Shown here one piece after another: positions 26,859 through 38,649 of a DNA stretch of 64,000 bases. The position numbers and the translations under genes are program-made. Source of the stretch: Diogma glabrata (Eukaryota > Arthropoda > Insecta > Diptera > Cylindrotomidae); assembly GCA_963693315.1 (NCBI GenBank), contig OY856186.1, positions 385,500,865 to 385,564,864 of the forward strand. The letters run 5' to 3'. The notes below the pieces were generated by a model, which worked only from the letters and a program-made list of their open reading frames with translations, did no database searches and was not told the origin of the DNA. How positions within the stretch are numbered: the first letter of the stretch is position 1; each line of letters starts with the position of its first letter.

Positions 26859-28352
26859 CAGTAATGCCAGATCGGGTGATTTTTTTTCCCATTTATGGGA
26901 TATTTCATTTAAAACAGCAAAACGGGCAAAAACTTGGCAAATGCGGGCTTTTTCACAATTAATTCTAGAAGCGTTTTAAATTTTAAACTTATTCAAAATG
27001 ATCCTAACCACTATTTCTTTACTATGCTTCCAGAAAGATGTTGATTACTCAATAATTTTGTTTAAATGAATCTGCCATTCATCGCCTTTATAGTATACAG
27101 TAAAATCGATGAAATTTCAGCCTTCAGATGTTGATGTTCTGGTATTTCTTAGGGAAATAGAAACAAACGTTTCGAAAATCCCTAAAGCAATTACATATTT
27201 CTGAGTTTCAGGAATATTTTCACACTACGACACGAAAAATAAAATCACCTGCAACTACAAGATGGGTCCTCTCTATGCATCGATGTATTTTGAACATATT
27301 AAAAAATTGGGCTGTTTTGTATCATTATTTTGATTATACGTAAAGAAAAAGAGGTATTGCAATTTTAAAATTGTTTGCAAACCTCGAAATCGAAAACAAC
27401 ATCCAATGACTTACTCTGGAACGATCATATAATGGCCATGGCAAAGAGCGCGTCAAGAAAACTCGGCCTCCTCAATAGATGTAAAAAATATTTTACTTCG
27501 CATCAATTACTCCACATTTATAAGTCCTATATTCGTCCCTGTATGGAGTATTGTTCTCAAGTTTGGGGCGCTGCATCTGTTACTATCCTGGCTCTTTTGG
27601 ATTCTGTTCAAAAGCGAGCTATACGAATTGTTGGTGATCGAGATTTAACATTAGATCTTGATTCCCTACAACATCGTCGCACTGTTGCTGATCTCGTTGT
27701 TTTTTATAAATATCGTCACCAGCAGTGCTCGGATGAAATCAGGTCCATAATGCCTCAGACATATGTTTTTCCCCGTTTTACTCGTCAATCGGTTTGTGCG
27801 GGCGGTCGGACTGTCGAGATTACTCACTGTCATAGTAATAGAATGCAAAGGGATTTCTTTGTGCGTACATCGTACGCATGGAATGCTTTGCCCGAATCAA
27901 TAGTCTCGAGTGCCTTCAATCCACAAAGATTTAAAAAAAGCGTCCACCTATACCTCAAGACGCATGTTGTTGTGGGACCTACGTCTTAAAAGGTATCTAT
28001 GTGTTGTTGTGACACATTTTGTAATTCCTACTACACAACACTTCTTATTAAAAAAAAAAAAAATCAAGGCATATTTACTTCTTTTAAAAAACGTCTTTCG
28101 CAATTTTGATAGATTTAATGCTCTATTTCATAGGAATACTATCTTATTCCACAAGGTGTATGAAGAATCGAAACAAATATTGTTATAGTGGTGGTTTTTG
28201 AAGTTTTTTTCCATATAAACAATTGAATTTATATATATGTATATTTTTTTTAATTGAAAGCTTGATGGGAAGTTTTCCTTAAAGAAACGGTAAAAATCGG
28301 GAAGTTTTGATACGGCAACGGGAAATTTATTTTTTAAAGTCTAGCACCACTG
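26859..28352. mobile_element. hAT-like element hosting a LINE insertion
   Basis: Ends CAGTAATGCCAGA and inverted CAGTGGTGCTAGAC are imperfect hAT-type repeats. Flanks ATACACAG (26851-26858) and ATGCACAC (28353-28360) agree at 6 of 8 positions, consistent with an aged target duplication. The family B LINE at 27375-28063 lies within it. Confidence 0.65.
27375..28063 (+). pseudogene. LINE family B, 3'-terminal coding region and tail
   Basis: This is the longest open remnant of family B: about 200 codons covering the region after the RT active site. Motifs are LLWNDHIMAMAKSASRKLGL, YKSYIRPCMEYCSQVWGA (shared by many LINE C-terminal domains), LQHRRTVADLVVFYKY and FNPQRFKKSVHLYLKTH. A stop follows, then the 3' tail with the TGTGTTGT..ACAACAC stem-loop and an A-run at 28050-28063. 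It lacks the endonuclease and RT active site, so it is a 5'-truncated, inactive copy. Confidence 0.9.
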
Positions 28353-28424
28353 ATGCACACATATAAAAAATTTTGGAAGACAAATCTGACAGCCAATACG
28401 TTTTTTGAAACAAAAGATCAACAA

Positions 28425-28609
28425 CCGATCGAAACACACCGATCTACATCGTACAAATGAAATGCTTAGTCCCGGGGGCGTACAATCCACAAAGGTTTAA
28501 AAAGCGTTCATTAACACCTCAACACGCATGTTGTTGTGGGACCTAGGTCTTAAAAGGTATCTATGTGTGTTGTTGTAATTCCTACACAGCACTTTTTATT
28601 AAAAAAAAA
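28425..28609 (+). pseudogene. LINE family B 3' tail
   Basis: Diverged AYNPQRF-like block, CACGCATGTTGTTGTGGGAC and the tail CTTAAAAGGTATCTATGTGT, ending in an A-run at 28601-28609. The sequence just after (TTGGACCCCTCCCCTAAAA) also follows the copy that ends at 61838, so the family's true 3' end may lie further on. Confidence 0.75.
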
Positions 28610-29232
28610 TTTATTGGACCCCTCCCCTAAAACTTTTTCTGTGTGCGCCCCTGCCAGACAATGATCCCGTATGATAAATTTGATTCGACAACCGAGGTGT
28701 AAAACCATTGTACAATTAGAGCCATTAAGACGCCAGCAGAAATTTTGTATTAAAGCTTTACCGAAGATTTCGATAGCACTTTAATTCCACATAAGCGATT
28801 ATCTTTAAATCACACAAAGTTCATTCGTTGTAACATGCAGTCAAGGGTCTAGTGAATGTTAATAATATTTTTCTCTTAAATGTCTCACAAACGACTGCAA
28901 AAGAATAGTTTGACCTGTATGCTTTCTTTTGTAGGTAAGGAATATTGTGTGTTTCATTTTTATGTCCAACTCTTAAAAAAGTATTCTATAGCTCACTAAA
29001 TTTTTTTTCTCTGCTATTCTGTTTTTTATTTTTCCGTTTTTATGCGTATGATGTTTACATTCCAAAACGTCAAAATCGGGAGATAGGTGTAGTTTTATTT
29101 TAATAACACGATTGGAAAAAAGTCTTACGCACAATTACACCATTCTGTGGTTAGCATAAATTTGTTCAAATATGAAGAAAAAATCAAGAAGTCTTGATTT
29201 GATTTTTAATTTTTAATTGAATCGGTATGTAT

Positions 29233-30853
29233 TAGTCTAAGATCCGGCTGCAAGATTAGTGCGCTCATCGATTTTTTGCTAAAACCAAATTTTTATGTAT
29301 ATTTATAATTAGGAGAATATATATCTACCAGGTTGCCTATCAAAATTTGGCCGCCAGCATTTTTAATTAAATTATTTTTAATTGATTTTTGGGAAAAAAA
29401 TTCGTTCACTTGTTTTTTAAATAAAATATCGTCTACATCGCGGCAATTTATATAAAGATTCTAAAAATTCACGGTTGCCGTTGCGCACCTGGCCGCACCT
29501 CTTCGCAGCCAGGCGTAAACAGATATGATTTCGATACATTTATACGTTCATAACGTACATTGATTAATTCTATATCAAATTAAAGCTAATTTTTTTCTAT
29601 TTATTATCATATATGGTTGCCTAGGATAGCGATTACCAGCTGTGCGACGCTCTTAAGCCATTGCGCAAGCGTCGAATGTTACTGTTCTCAACCACCGGGG
29701 AGTAATAAAGACGACTTAATAAATACTCCAAAAAAATGTCTTCCTTTTCAAAATGACAAATTTAAAAATTACAACAAAAAATGGTAGCATCCTAGTTTAT
29801 CCCCCCAAATAAATTTGCGTTTTTTTTTTCAGATAAATAGAAAGATTAGGTCCTCTGCATCCTAATTATGAAAAAAAAAATTTGCGGAAATGAGGGGGTC
29901 AAAAATTATAAAGGATCAAACTTTCAATTTTACCTTGGTCTCCCCTTTGGTTTTTTTTAGTTTTTTTTTTTTTTTTCCTTATTTGTATTTATTATTTATT
30001 TATATTTTATCACACTAAAACATTAAAATTTAAAAAAATACCTTGGTCCCCCCTTTGAGTTTTTAGAAGTAACTTGATTTGATTTTTGATTTTTTTTTTT
30101 GACTTGCTTCTGCGACCTTGCACAACTTCGATCAAAAATAGCACCGCCCCCCCTACGTGCGCCCACCCCCTCCCTCCTCCGCCTATGCGTCCCCTGCGCC
30201 ACAGGGGGGGGCCAAGGTAAAATTGAAAGTTTGATCCTTTATAACTTTTGATCCCCTCATTTCCGCAAATTTTTTTTTTTCATAATTAGGATGCAGAGCA
30301 CCTAATCGTTCTATTTATCTGAAAAAAAAAACGTAAATTTATTTGGGGGGATAAACTAGGAATGTTCCCAAAAAATTAATATTGATTTAACTCTCTTTCA
30401 CTCTACCTTAAATATTTTTCATCTTTAACAGCCAGCAACCCTTATTTGCGGCCGGATTTAATTAGGCAACCATATATGATAATAAATAGAAAAAAATTAG
30501 CTTTAATTTGATATAGAATTAATCAATGTACGTTATGAACGTATAGATGTATCGAAATCATACCTGTATACGCCTGGCTGCGAAGAGGTGCGGCCAGGTA
30601 CGCAACGGCAACCGTGATTTTTTAGAATCGTTATATAATTTGCCGTGATGTAGACGACATTTTATTTAAAAAACAAGTGAACGAAATTTTTTCCCAAAAA
30701 TCAATTAAAAATAATTTAATTAAAAATACTGGCGGCCAAATTTTGATAGGCAACCTGGTAGATATATATTCTCCTAATTATAAATATACATAAAAATTTG
30801 GTTTTAACAAAAAATCGATGAGCGCACTAATCCTGCAGCCGGATCTCGTACTA
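29233..30853. mobile_element. Foldback element E, copy 2 (inverted relative to copy 1)
   Basis: Left end TAGTCTAAGATCCGGCTGCA matches the right end of copy 1, and right end (inverted) TAGTACGAGATCCGGCTGCA matches its left end, so the copies lie in opposite orientation. The arms are 29233-29620 and 30445-30853. TAT flanks both ends (29230-29232 and 30854-30856). The interior 29640-30390 is itself an imperfect palindrome built of the GGATGCAGAG..CCTAAT unit. Confidence 0.88.
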
Positions 30854-31164
30854 TATAGAGTAGCTAGAGTTAAAGAAAACACATTAAACTTTTAAACCAA
30901 AACTAAAATAAAAGTGCCCTGCTCAGAATGATTGGTTTTCCTTCATCTCTGCTGTCGAGTAGTGAAGGTTTTCCTCTAATGTTTTGGTATGTGGTAATAT
31001 TGTTTGTAATTTTGTTGATGTTTGTATGTTGTTCCTATGTAAATAAATACACATGTGTACATATGGCTATGTGCATGACAAAAACCAATTACATTTAATA
31101 ACCAAAACGTTGCAAAAATTAAAAAAATTTCTGTTTCTATCTAAAACTTAACAAGAACAAAATA

Positions 31165-32480
31165 TGGAGGGGCTGAAATCTCACAGCTCTGAGATATCAA
31201 GACTTCGGTCTGGGTTAAGAATTTTGATATAGTTTTCGGCAAAAATATTTTATGAGGACATTGTTTTTAGTTTTGGGCTTTGTTAAAGTACAAGTATTTT
31301 TTTATCTCTGTTTAGAAATTTATTACAAAATTAACACAAAACATCAATACGTTGCTGGAAAATCATAACAGATCATAAATTAAAATAATTTAGTGAAAAG
31401 ATGATACACTCACCAAACTACTCAGAAACCTCGCCATTTAGCGTTTCGAGAAAATATTACAAAATCACAAATTCATATTTCTTTCGAAATTCCTAAAATA
31501 TTGTAAAAGTTAAATAAAATCAAACTTTTTTCAAAATTCCAAAAATTAGAATAAATCAAATCTTTAAACTTTTTTTAAATTCCAATAATATTCCAAAAAT
31601 TCAAACTTTCAAAATTCTAAAAATATTGCAAAAATTATTACAAAATCAAAAATTAAAATTTCCAAAATTCTAAAAATATTGCAAAAAATTATTACAAAAT
31701 CAAAAATACAAACTTTTTTCAAAATTCCAAAAATATTTCAAAAACTATAACAAATTCAAAAATTTCCATGTCCAATTTCATTTTCAATTACATTTACGTC
31801 ATAAAAACAGCTACATTTTTTTCCCAAAAAATTGGCTAAAAACATAAATGAAATCATTTTTTGACACACTTGACTTTTTTTTTTGACAAACTTATAATGC
31901 CATAATTCTCAATACTAATAATAAAATTTCGTTTCAAACAAACAATTAATTTTATTTTTTTCCAAAAAATTGGGTAAAAAAATAAATAAAAATCTTTCTA
32001 TTGACACACTTGACAACACTTTTTAAACAAACTTATAATGCAAAAATCTAGATTTTGGTCTCACATACCAATCCCGACCATCAAGATTTCTCCAAATTCA
32101 ATGTTCCTACTCGTAATCACTTAAAATGAACGTTTTTTAAGCAAAAAAATATGCAAATTTCGTTTTTTTGACACATTTGACGATTTTTTGACACACTTCC
32201 GATACAGTTATCGAACACATCGTCCTTTCGGCTCTTCCCATTGAGTAATCCTATTTTTAGAAAATAAATTTTTGAAATCCGTCCAGCGGTTTTCTAGATT
32301 TCGTAGGTTGTGACGGACGGCCGGACGGCCGGCCGTCATACAGACATACATTTTTATTTTTGCTTTTTTAGAATCAGTAGGTCCTAAAACGTCGAGAAAT
32401 GCTAAAAAAAGTGGGGGTAAGAATTTCACTTTGAGCTCATGAATGTAATACTAAGGTCTTTCAGACCGAAGTAATATTTA
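31165..32480 (-). mobile_element. Unclassified non-autonomous element X, copy 2
   Basis: Inverted copy of 15532-16690. It starts AGGGGCTGAAATCTCACAGC and ends GGTCTTTCAGACCGAAGTAA. It includes the minisatellite (about 31450-31770), the TTGACACACTTGAC blocks and a short GC-rich stretch of GGCCGGACGGCC type at about 32315-32335 that is absent from copy 1. Confidence 0.78.
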
Positions 32481-33199
32481 AATTTTACAGACCTAATTTA
32501 TTTATTTTTGGAGTTCTTATGACCGTGCGTTTTAATTAAAATTATTCTAGCAAAAATTTTTGTTTTCCAAATTTGGAACTGTTTTGGGAAACAAACTGTT
32601 TGTTTTGTACAATCCAAAAACCGGAATAACTGTTTTTTCGCGCATTCTCGCAATATAGAAGCCCTCTGTGTATTTTATAAATACTTTAATAATATTATAG
32701 TAAGTGTTCAGCTGAGATAAAAGCGGCAATGCATCCACGACCCCTGCTCTTCTTGGGCACTACTCGTCAATTTGTCAATCGTCAATAAACTTTCATGAGC
32801 GCTCGCTTGATGGCTCGTCTTTTTCCTAAAATCCATTCTAATGAATTCTCTAAAATCCATTTTTTTCCACCTAGTTACAACCTTCTAAAGTTTAAGCTTA
32901 ACATAATGAAACTAACTCTCTCACAATAAAAGTAAAATTTTTTACTGTGCATTATGGATACATGTTATCTAAACAAAAACAATAAAAAACTATTGCGACG
33001 CTGATGCATAGGCTGACTTCACCGCAGCTCTGAAAACATAGTGTTCTGGATATATAATAAGCTAATATTCATAAAATACTTTAATTAAAACTTAAAAGCT
33101 AACCAATGTTATAGATTTCGCGTAATTCTAATTATAAAAATATTAAAGAAAGCAGTAGTATCCCAACAAACATAAATTCTGTTGTACGAGAAAAAGTAA
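32481..33199. other. Spacer, nothing recognised
   Basis: AT-rich; only short open frames without recognisable similarity. Confidence 0.5.
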
Positions 33200-33900
33200 A
33201 AAAAAATTTTAACCGGAAGTGGCAAACAGGAAGTTGGGATGCAAAACTGTTGTGAACCGTACTAAATGGTTATATCAAGTTTTATCTAATTCGATTATCA
33301 GGTAGAGATGATATTGAGCTTTCAAAAAACAGGTATATGGAACAGCCCCCACCACTTTGTTCACTATTGCTCAAAAACTAATCAGTTCCTTGAGATACAT
33401 AGTTGCATCTTTTTCCAAAGTGGCATTAAAATTTATTCACGAACGAATGCTATGTGCTCCCAACAAACATTGAAAAAATTGTGACACAGTAAACAGGTGC
33501 TCGGGAAGCCCCCCGCCACTCACTTCAATATTGTCCAAAAACTAATCAGTTCTTTGTTATTTAAGTCTCCATCTTTTTTCTAATTGTCATTAAAATAAAT
33601 TAATGAATGAAGTCTGTATGGTCCCAACAAACTTTAAAAACAAAGTGTAAAAAGTCAGCATTTGTATGGTAGATCCCCCTCCCCCACTTTGATCAATGTG
33701 TCCCAAAAGATGATAATTATCTTCTCACACTAATTGGAACCTTTTCCATAAGTTTCGTCATAATCACTTCATTATTGTAGGCTGTAGTGTGCATAAAGAC
33801 ACTGAAAAAAATGGAAAAATTACAAAAAAAAAATTTTTACTGGAAGTGAAAAACCGGAAGTTGGGATGCAGAACTGTTGTGAACCATGTAAGGTTTTATT
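33200..33900 (+). repeat. Dispersed repeat R1, multi-unit copy
   Basis: Three diverged units (about 33260-33480, 33481-33640, 33641-33890) each repeat a CCCC..CCACTTTG block, AAAAACTAATCAG and a CCAACAAAC block. It is bounded by CCGGAAGT..AAC.GGAAGTTGGGATGC at both 33215-33245 and 33840-33870. No coding capacity. Confidence 0.7.
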
Positions 33901-34813
33901 TACCCTTACATTTAAGGCACCACTGCTAATTTTGTTTTATTATTTTATGCAGATTTTAATTGTTATTTCATTTTTTTTGATTAAAACATGATCTTCTAAC
34001 GGGATGGACTATAGAATTGAAATAAAATTTTGGGTAGAAATCGAAAAAATTGTATTTGTTAGGGATTGAAGTGAAGACTTTTAAACTGAGTAGAACTTAA
34101 TTAAATAAAAGCAAAAGAAAATTTTAACTGAAAAAGTTGATTAAAATAATTAAAAATGAAAATTTTAATTGAAATAGTTGATTAAATATAAATTAAATTT
34201 GAAGTGCCTTAGAGACTGTTTTTTTGGGCTAAATAACTATTTCATATTTCAATAGTTTGTAAATTTGTTTTTGTGTTGTGCTGGTGATAAATTGCTTCAC
34301 GAAATTTATTTAAAATTGAAACCGAAATCAGAAACATTTATTTATATGTTTGGTTTATTAAATTAAAACCAAGTAAAGAGGAAAGAAACGTTAGTGTTTC
34401 TAATTACCGGCAAGAAAATATTAATAATTGTATAAAACCTAAAAGAAGATATTGTTAATGAGTTGTATCTAGAAAACATTATTCCTTTGCGGGAAGAGAA
34501 TTACATTAACGTTACCAAGAACCTGTTATATGGGAAATATTGAATGTCCGGGTTTTGTTCGACTGAAGATTAAAGACAATTCGAAGTATTGGAGTCTATT
34601 ACAAAGGATTAATAGAGGAAATTACATAAGCTAAGTTGATTTAGATATTATTATTTTTATTTATTTTATACTATTACTATTTAGATATTATTCATTTACT
34701 ACTTGATTTAGAGATTATAGTTTGCTTTGTAATTGAGTTAATTATTATAGCCAAAGATATTAGGAATTTAGTGAATTTTCATTTAATCGTCTAACAGGTT
34801 TTTGATAGAGTTT

Positions 34814-34889
34814 ATCTAGTCGGCTAGCCCTGATGAGAATGATAAACTTTTTTAAAGTTTAAAATTTTCTCATTGGTTCGAAACTAGAT
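34814..34889 (+). ncRNA. Hammerhead ribozyme, type III, copy 1
   Basis: All conserved core positions are present in order. Stem III is ATCTAGT (34814-34820) paired with ACTAGAT (34883-34889), seven perfect pairs. The cleavage triplet is GTC, with C17 at 34821. Stem I is the short GGCTAGCC (34822-34829). The core CTGATGA is 34830-34836. Stem II runs from G 34837 to C 34879 (outer GAA..TTC pairs, inner AAACTTT/AAAGTTT hairpin). GAAA is 34880-34883. The open stem is stem III, hence type III. Stem I is very short and stem II imperfect, so in vitro activity is not certain, but the core is intact. It lies on the coronin-sense strand. Confidence 0.82.
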
Positions 34890-35268
34890 CGCTCTAAAAT
34901 TGTATGGATTGCAAAAAGTTTCATAATTTGCACCATAATTTTTTAGATTCAGTTCTTATATTATTCTTGATGGGAGATTTTCCATCGGGGTGATGTTATA
35001 TCACAAATAATTTACTGAATTAATTGTTGATCATGTGTCAATAGACACAAGTGAAGACTAGTCATCTTCCTCTCACCGATACAAGTTTGTTATTCAATAC
35101 TAGAATGTCTAGAGTATAACAAAACAGTGATCACCAGAGAAATAAATTGACTAAACCTGAATTTATTAAATGTATGTTTATGTAAATTTTTTGTTTTTAC
35201 ACTTCGCTAGAGTTGTAACCTAATTTTTGGTTTATATACATTAGCGTTGACATTTTTTGGTAGAGTTT

Positions 35269-35344
35269 ATCTAGTCGGCTAGCCCTGATGAGAATGATAA
35301 ACTTTTTTAAAGTTTAAAATTTTCTCATTGGTTCGAAACTAGAT
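35269..35344 (+). ncRNA. Hammerhead ribozyme, type III, copy 2
   Basis: Identical in sequence to the copy 455 bp upstream: stem III 35269-35275 with 35338-35344, C17 at 35276, CTGATGA at 35285-35291, GAAA at 35335-35338. The absence of any substitution between the two copies implies recent duplication or concerted maintenance. Confidence 0.82.
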
Positions 35345-35828
35345 CGCTCTAAAATTGTATGGATTGCAAAAAGTTTCATAATTTGCACCATAATTTTTTA
35401 GATTCAGTTCTTATAGTTTATTAATTATTTTATGATAATTTTAGAAGTAAATGAATGAATTTACTTTATGTAATGTATCATACGGTACGGTAATTTCATT
35501 GTAATTTTCTTCTTTGATACAATTTGTTTGGAATATATATTTGTATAAATGGCAGGATTGTCTTTCTTTTCTTATATACATTGATTGGTTTCTCGTGATG
35601 GATTAATTAGAGTTTGCAACATCGGGATTGAGATGAAGTAGGCTAAGGTAAGTATGTATGATGATCCCAGTTTGTCGTCTCCACTTTCCTAAGTTCCTGC
35701 GGTCAATCAAGACCTACTTTTGATTTCAAATAATACTCACACCCTAACCCTGAGCTTACGTCGGAGCTTTAATGACCGCCTGAAATCAAAGTAGGTAAAT
35801 TTCTGGTAAGGATGGTATCCATTATGCA

Positions 35829-35870
35829 ATGGCCATTATCCTATGGCCATTATCTTATGGCCATTATCCT
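35829..35870 (+). repeat. 14-bp tandem repeat, three units
   Basis: ATGGCCATTATCCT, ATGGCCATTATCTT, ATGGCCATTATCCT in tandem. It sits at the start of repeat R1. Confidence 0.9.
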
Positions 35871-35879
35871 TACAACCAT

Positions 35880-36560
35880 ACTAAATGCTGATGTACCAAG
35901 TTTCATTCAATTCGATTACCAGGTACAGATGTTATTGAGCTTTCGAAAAAATCAGGTGCTCCGGGGACCCCACACCACTTTGGTCACTATCGCCCAAAAA
36001 CTAATCAGTTCTTTGTCATACATATTTGCATCTTTTTCCAAAGTGTCATCAAAATTCATTCACGAACGAATGTCTTATGCTTCCAACAAACATAAAAAAC
36101 ATTGGGTAAAAACCACCTATTGTATGGCGGACCCCCGAACCCTTTATCCAATGTACTCCAAAAGCTAATAAAATCTTTCTCATGTTACTTGAAAGCTTTT
36201 ACCAACGTTTCATGAAAATCGATCGGTAATTGTAGGCTACAGTAGGGATAAACACTTGAAAAAAAAACTTTTCAACCGGAAGTGACAAACCGGAAGTTGG
36301 TATGCAGAAATATTGGAAACTGTACTAAAACCTTATATACTAAGTTTCAATAATATCATAAACCGTGATTAGAAGTTATTCAAGATTTAAATTTAGAAGT
36401 GTTCGGGAGACTCCCCGCCATTTTATCCAAATTTGAAATTTTTCAAGTGAACCTGTATCATTTACTAAATTTTCATCAAGATCTTATGCGGGAAGGTCAC
36501 CCACACACCCACCCACGCACATACAGACGTACACCAAAATTTTTATTGGCTATTTAGATA
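35880..36560 (+). repeat. Dispersed repeat R1 copy
   Basis: Blocks ACCAGGTACAGATGTTATTG, AAAAACTAATCAGTTC, CGAACGAATGTC and CAACCGGAAGT match other members at 800-1000, 5130-5470 and 33200-33900. It ends with CACCCACACACCCACCC and ACATACAGACGTACACC. Confidence 0.7.
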
Positions 36561-36599
36561 GAGGATGGTCCAAAACAAAACAAAAAAAAACAAAATTTG

Positions 36600-38104
36600 G
36601 GGTATGTAAGATTTTTTTTTTCACGATAGATTGCATTACTTCACACAATTTAAAATTGTGGTGAAGTAAAAAAATTTCTTAGATAACCTTAAAAGATGAA
36701 TATGATATTCGTGTCAAAATCCATAAGAATAGTTGGATTTTATTCAGGAAGACAAAAAAAGTTCAAAATTTGCTAACTAGTGTAATCATTTTGCTTGGAT
36801 TTCCGCACAAAAGAATTATTTCTTTTTTATTTAACAGCAGACGATAGTGCCATACACCAGACCAGATCGGTTTGCATTTTATTGAGAGCAACTGGTGTTT
36901 TCTTTGTTCGTTCTGCTTTCAATTGAGTTTCATATTCATATTTGAGATAACGCCAAAGTATTTTGCTTGTGCTTCGAATACCAACGCGTTTAAATTAGGC
37001 GGCAAATAATGGCTATGCTTTGTTGTACATTCTTCGTTTTTTAATCGAATTCATAATATGCATTTTATCTTTGTTGTCTTTGCGATTAGAAAATTTCTTC
37101 GCATGGAGACTTTTGAATTGTGACTATAATGGAGATGTATGAGACGAGATATTCAATGGAAGATTTTCAATATCATTTTCATCACACACAATCAGCTTTA
37201 ATTCAGGATTGAATTATTTCAGCAAAAACCACTGGCATTAATGGTTTGTACTTATTAGTTATCCAAAGGAAGTCTTTTGATTAATCAAACTTTATTTTGT
37301 AGTTCCAATGCTTCTTTTTGTAGCCATCTGATTTGACCAAGCCATTGGAAAGATGTGATTCAGACACAATTCGATTTAAAATTTGCCTAAACGTTTATTG
37401 CTGAAACTACGGACCATCGTCAATTTTTCTATGTTCTCATGCAAAAGTCACCGGGCTTCCCTATTAACGTAATTCTTTTTGGTAGCGCTTAAGAGTTGAG
37501 ACTATTTTAGTAGTTTAAACCTTATGCTCCCTGGAATTATTGACTGTGCTAAATATCATTCTTTATTAGTTCCATAGAGCGACCACCTCTGCGATACACT
37601 AGGTAATGTTTTGCTTTCGTCTTAGCTGGTTAAGGGACGATCAATGTTATGTGACTTATTTTTTGGTGATCGTATATGCGCCTACTAGCTGTTTGGGTTG
37701 TTGGCAGGTTTTTGTTGACTCGGTTTTTATTTGATATTAAATTCTGATTTGTCCTTTTACGGCAATATTCTATTTTCACGCTCCCTCGGTACGGGAGATG
37801 GTGTAGAAGAATAGTATTATTTAACATCAATGATATTGCACATCGCGATGAGTCAAAAATTTTACATAATTAAGTCAATGCGTATATGTGTTTTGTTTAT
37901 GCTATAAATTTGGAAAAATATATCATAAAACTGATCTATTATTTATTTATTTGATTTTTACAAAATACGGAAGAAATGGAGGACAGTATTTTAAAATGGA
38001 CCTTTTTAAAATGCCATTCAACACAGCAAAATCGAGAATCAGACAAATCAACCGAAAATGCCCAATTAATAGTTTGATGTCAAACCAATTAATAGTTTGA
38101 TGTT
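36600..38104. other. Spacer, nothing recognised
   Basis: No coding similarity, inverted repeat or target duplication that I can support. Confidence 0.5.
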
Positions 38105-38320
38105 TTTTTATAGTTTTTTTTTTTAACTTTGTTTTAATAATAAATACCCACAGCAATATGCGTCCTGAGGTGTTTTTTGATAGATGCGTTTTTTAAACTT
38201 TTGTGAATTGAAATCAAGAGATATTATTAATTCCAGCAAACCAGACCCTTTATATGCAGTTTGGACACAATCCCTTTGCATTATAACAGTGTGGGATCTC
38301 GACAAATTTGCTGTTGACAA
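38105..38320 (-). pseudogene. LINE family B 3'-end fragment, minus strand
   Basis: On the minus strand SHTVIMQRDCVQTAYK and SLDFNSQKFKKRIYQKTPQ align with the MQRDFFVRTSY..AFNPQRFKK block of the copy at 27850-27940. It is degenerate and truncated. Confidence 0.65.
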
Positions 38321-38460
38321 CCGAATGACATTAATGTCTAGATTATCTGTACTAGATTATTTTATCTCTTTCGCCAAACATATCGTCAGTTACTATCAGT
38401 GTGGTTTTCGCCACAACCGTTCAACGACAAATGTATCAATTTGCGGATTGGATGCTGTCA
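38321..38460 (+). pseudogene. Probable RT-domain scrap of a LINE
   Basis: VLDYFISFAKHIVSYYQCGF followed by RHNRSTTN resembles the HQCGFR.NRSTTDQ block of LINE reverse transcriptases. It lies head to head with the minus-strand fragment before it. Only about 45 codons can be judged. Confidence 0.5.
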
Positions 38461-38649
38461 AATATAAAATCGTGAACGTTTCACCTATTATAGAATCCAG
38501 TCAAAATTCGAGAGGAAAGTCATTCGAACAAATTGATGGTGATTTTAAAGTACTTGAAAATTCGTATATGCGAATAATCTGTATTCTATTGGAAAGGCAC
38601 CTGTTGGTTAAGAGACACCTTGGAATTTTCTCTTGTCTCTAGACATTGA

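Larger units (their letters stand above)
34806..35415 (+). mobile_element. Retrozyme-like unit: 155-bp exact direct repeats flanking 300 bp
   Basis: Bases 34806-34960 and 35261-35415 are identical over 155 bp and separated by 300 unrelated bases, giving a 455-bp period. Each repeat contains a full hammerhead ribozyme core. Cleavage at both sites would release a 455-nt RNA (34822-35276). I see no protein frame, no obvious primer-binding site and no TG..CA ends. It is either a one-and-a-third-unit tandem of a ribozyme satellite or retrozyme, or a small LTR-like element. Flanks GTTTTTGA and GTTTATTA are only weakly alike. Confidence 0.8.

Noticed and set aside
34806..35415. Classical LTR retrotransposon with 155-bp LTRs
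   Set aside because: The repeats do not start TG and end CA, and no primer-binding site, polypurine tract or coding region is visible; ribozyme-bearing tandem fits better.
35812..36168. 118-codon open frame at 35812-36168
   Set aside because: It lies in dispersed repeat R1, which is broken by stops in other copies.
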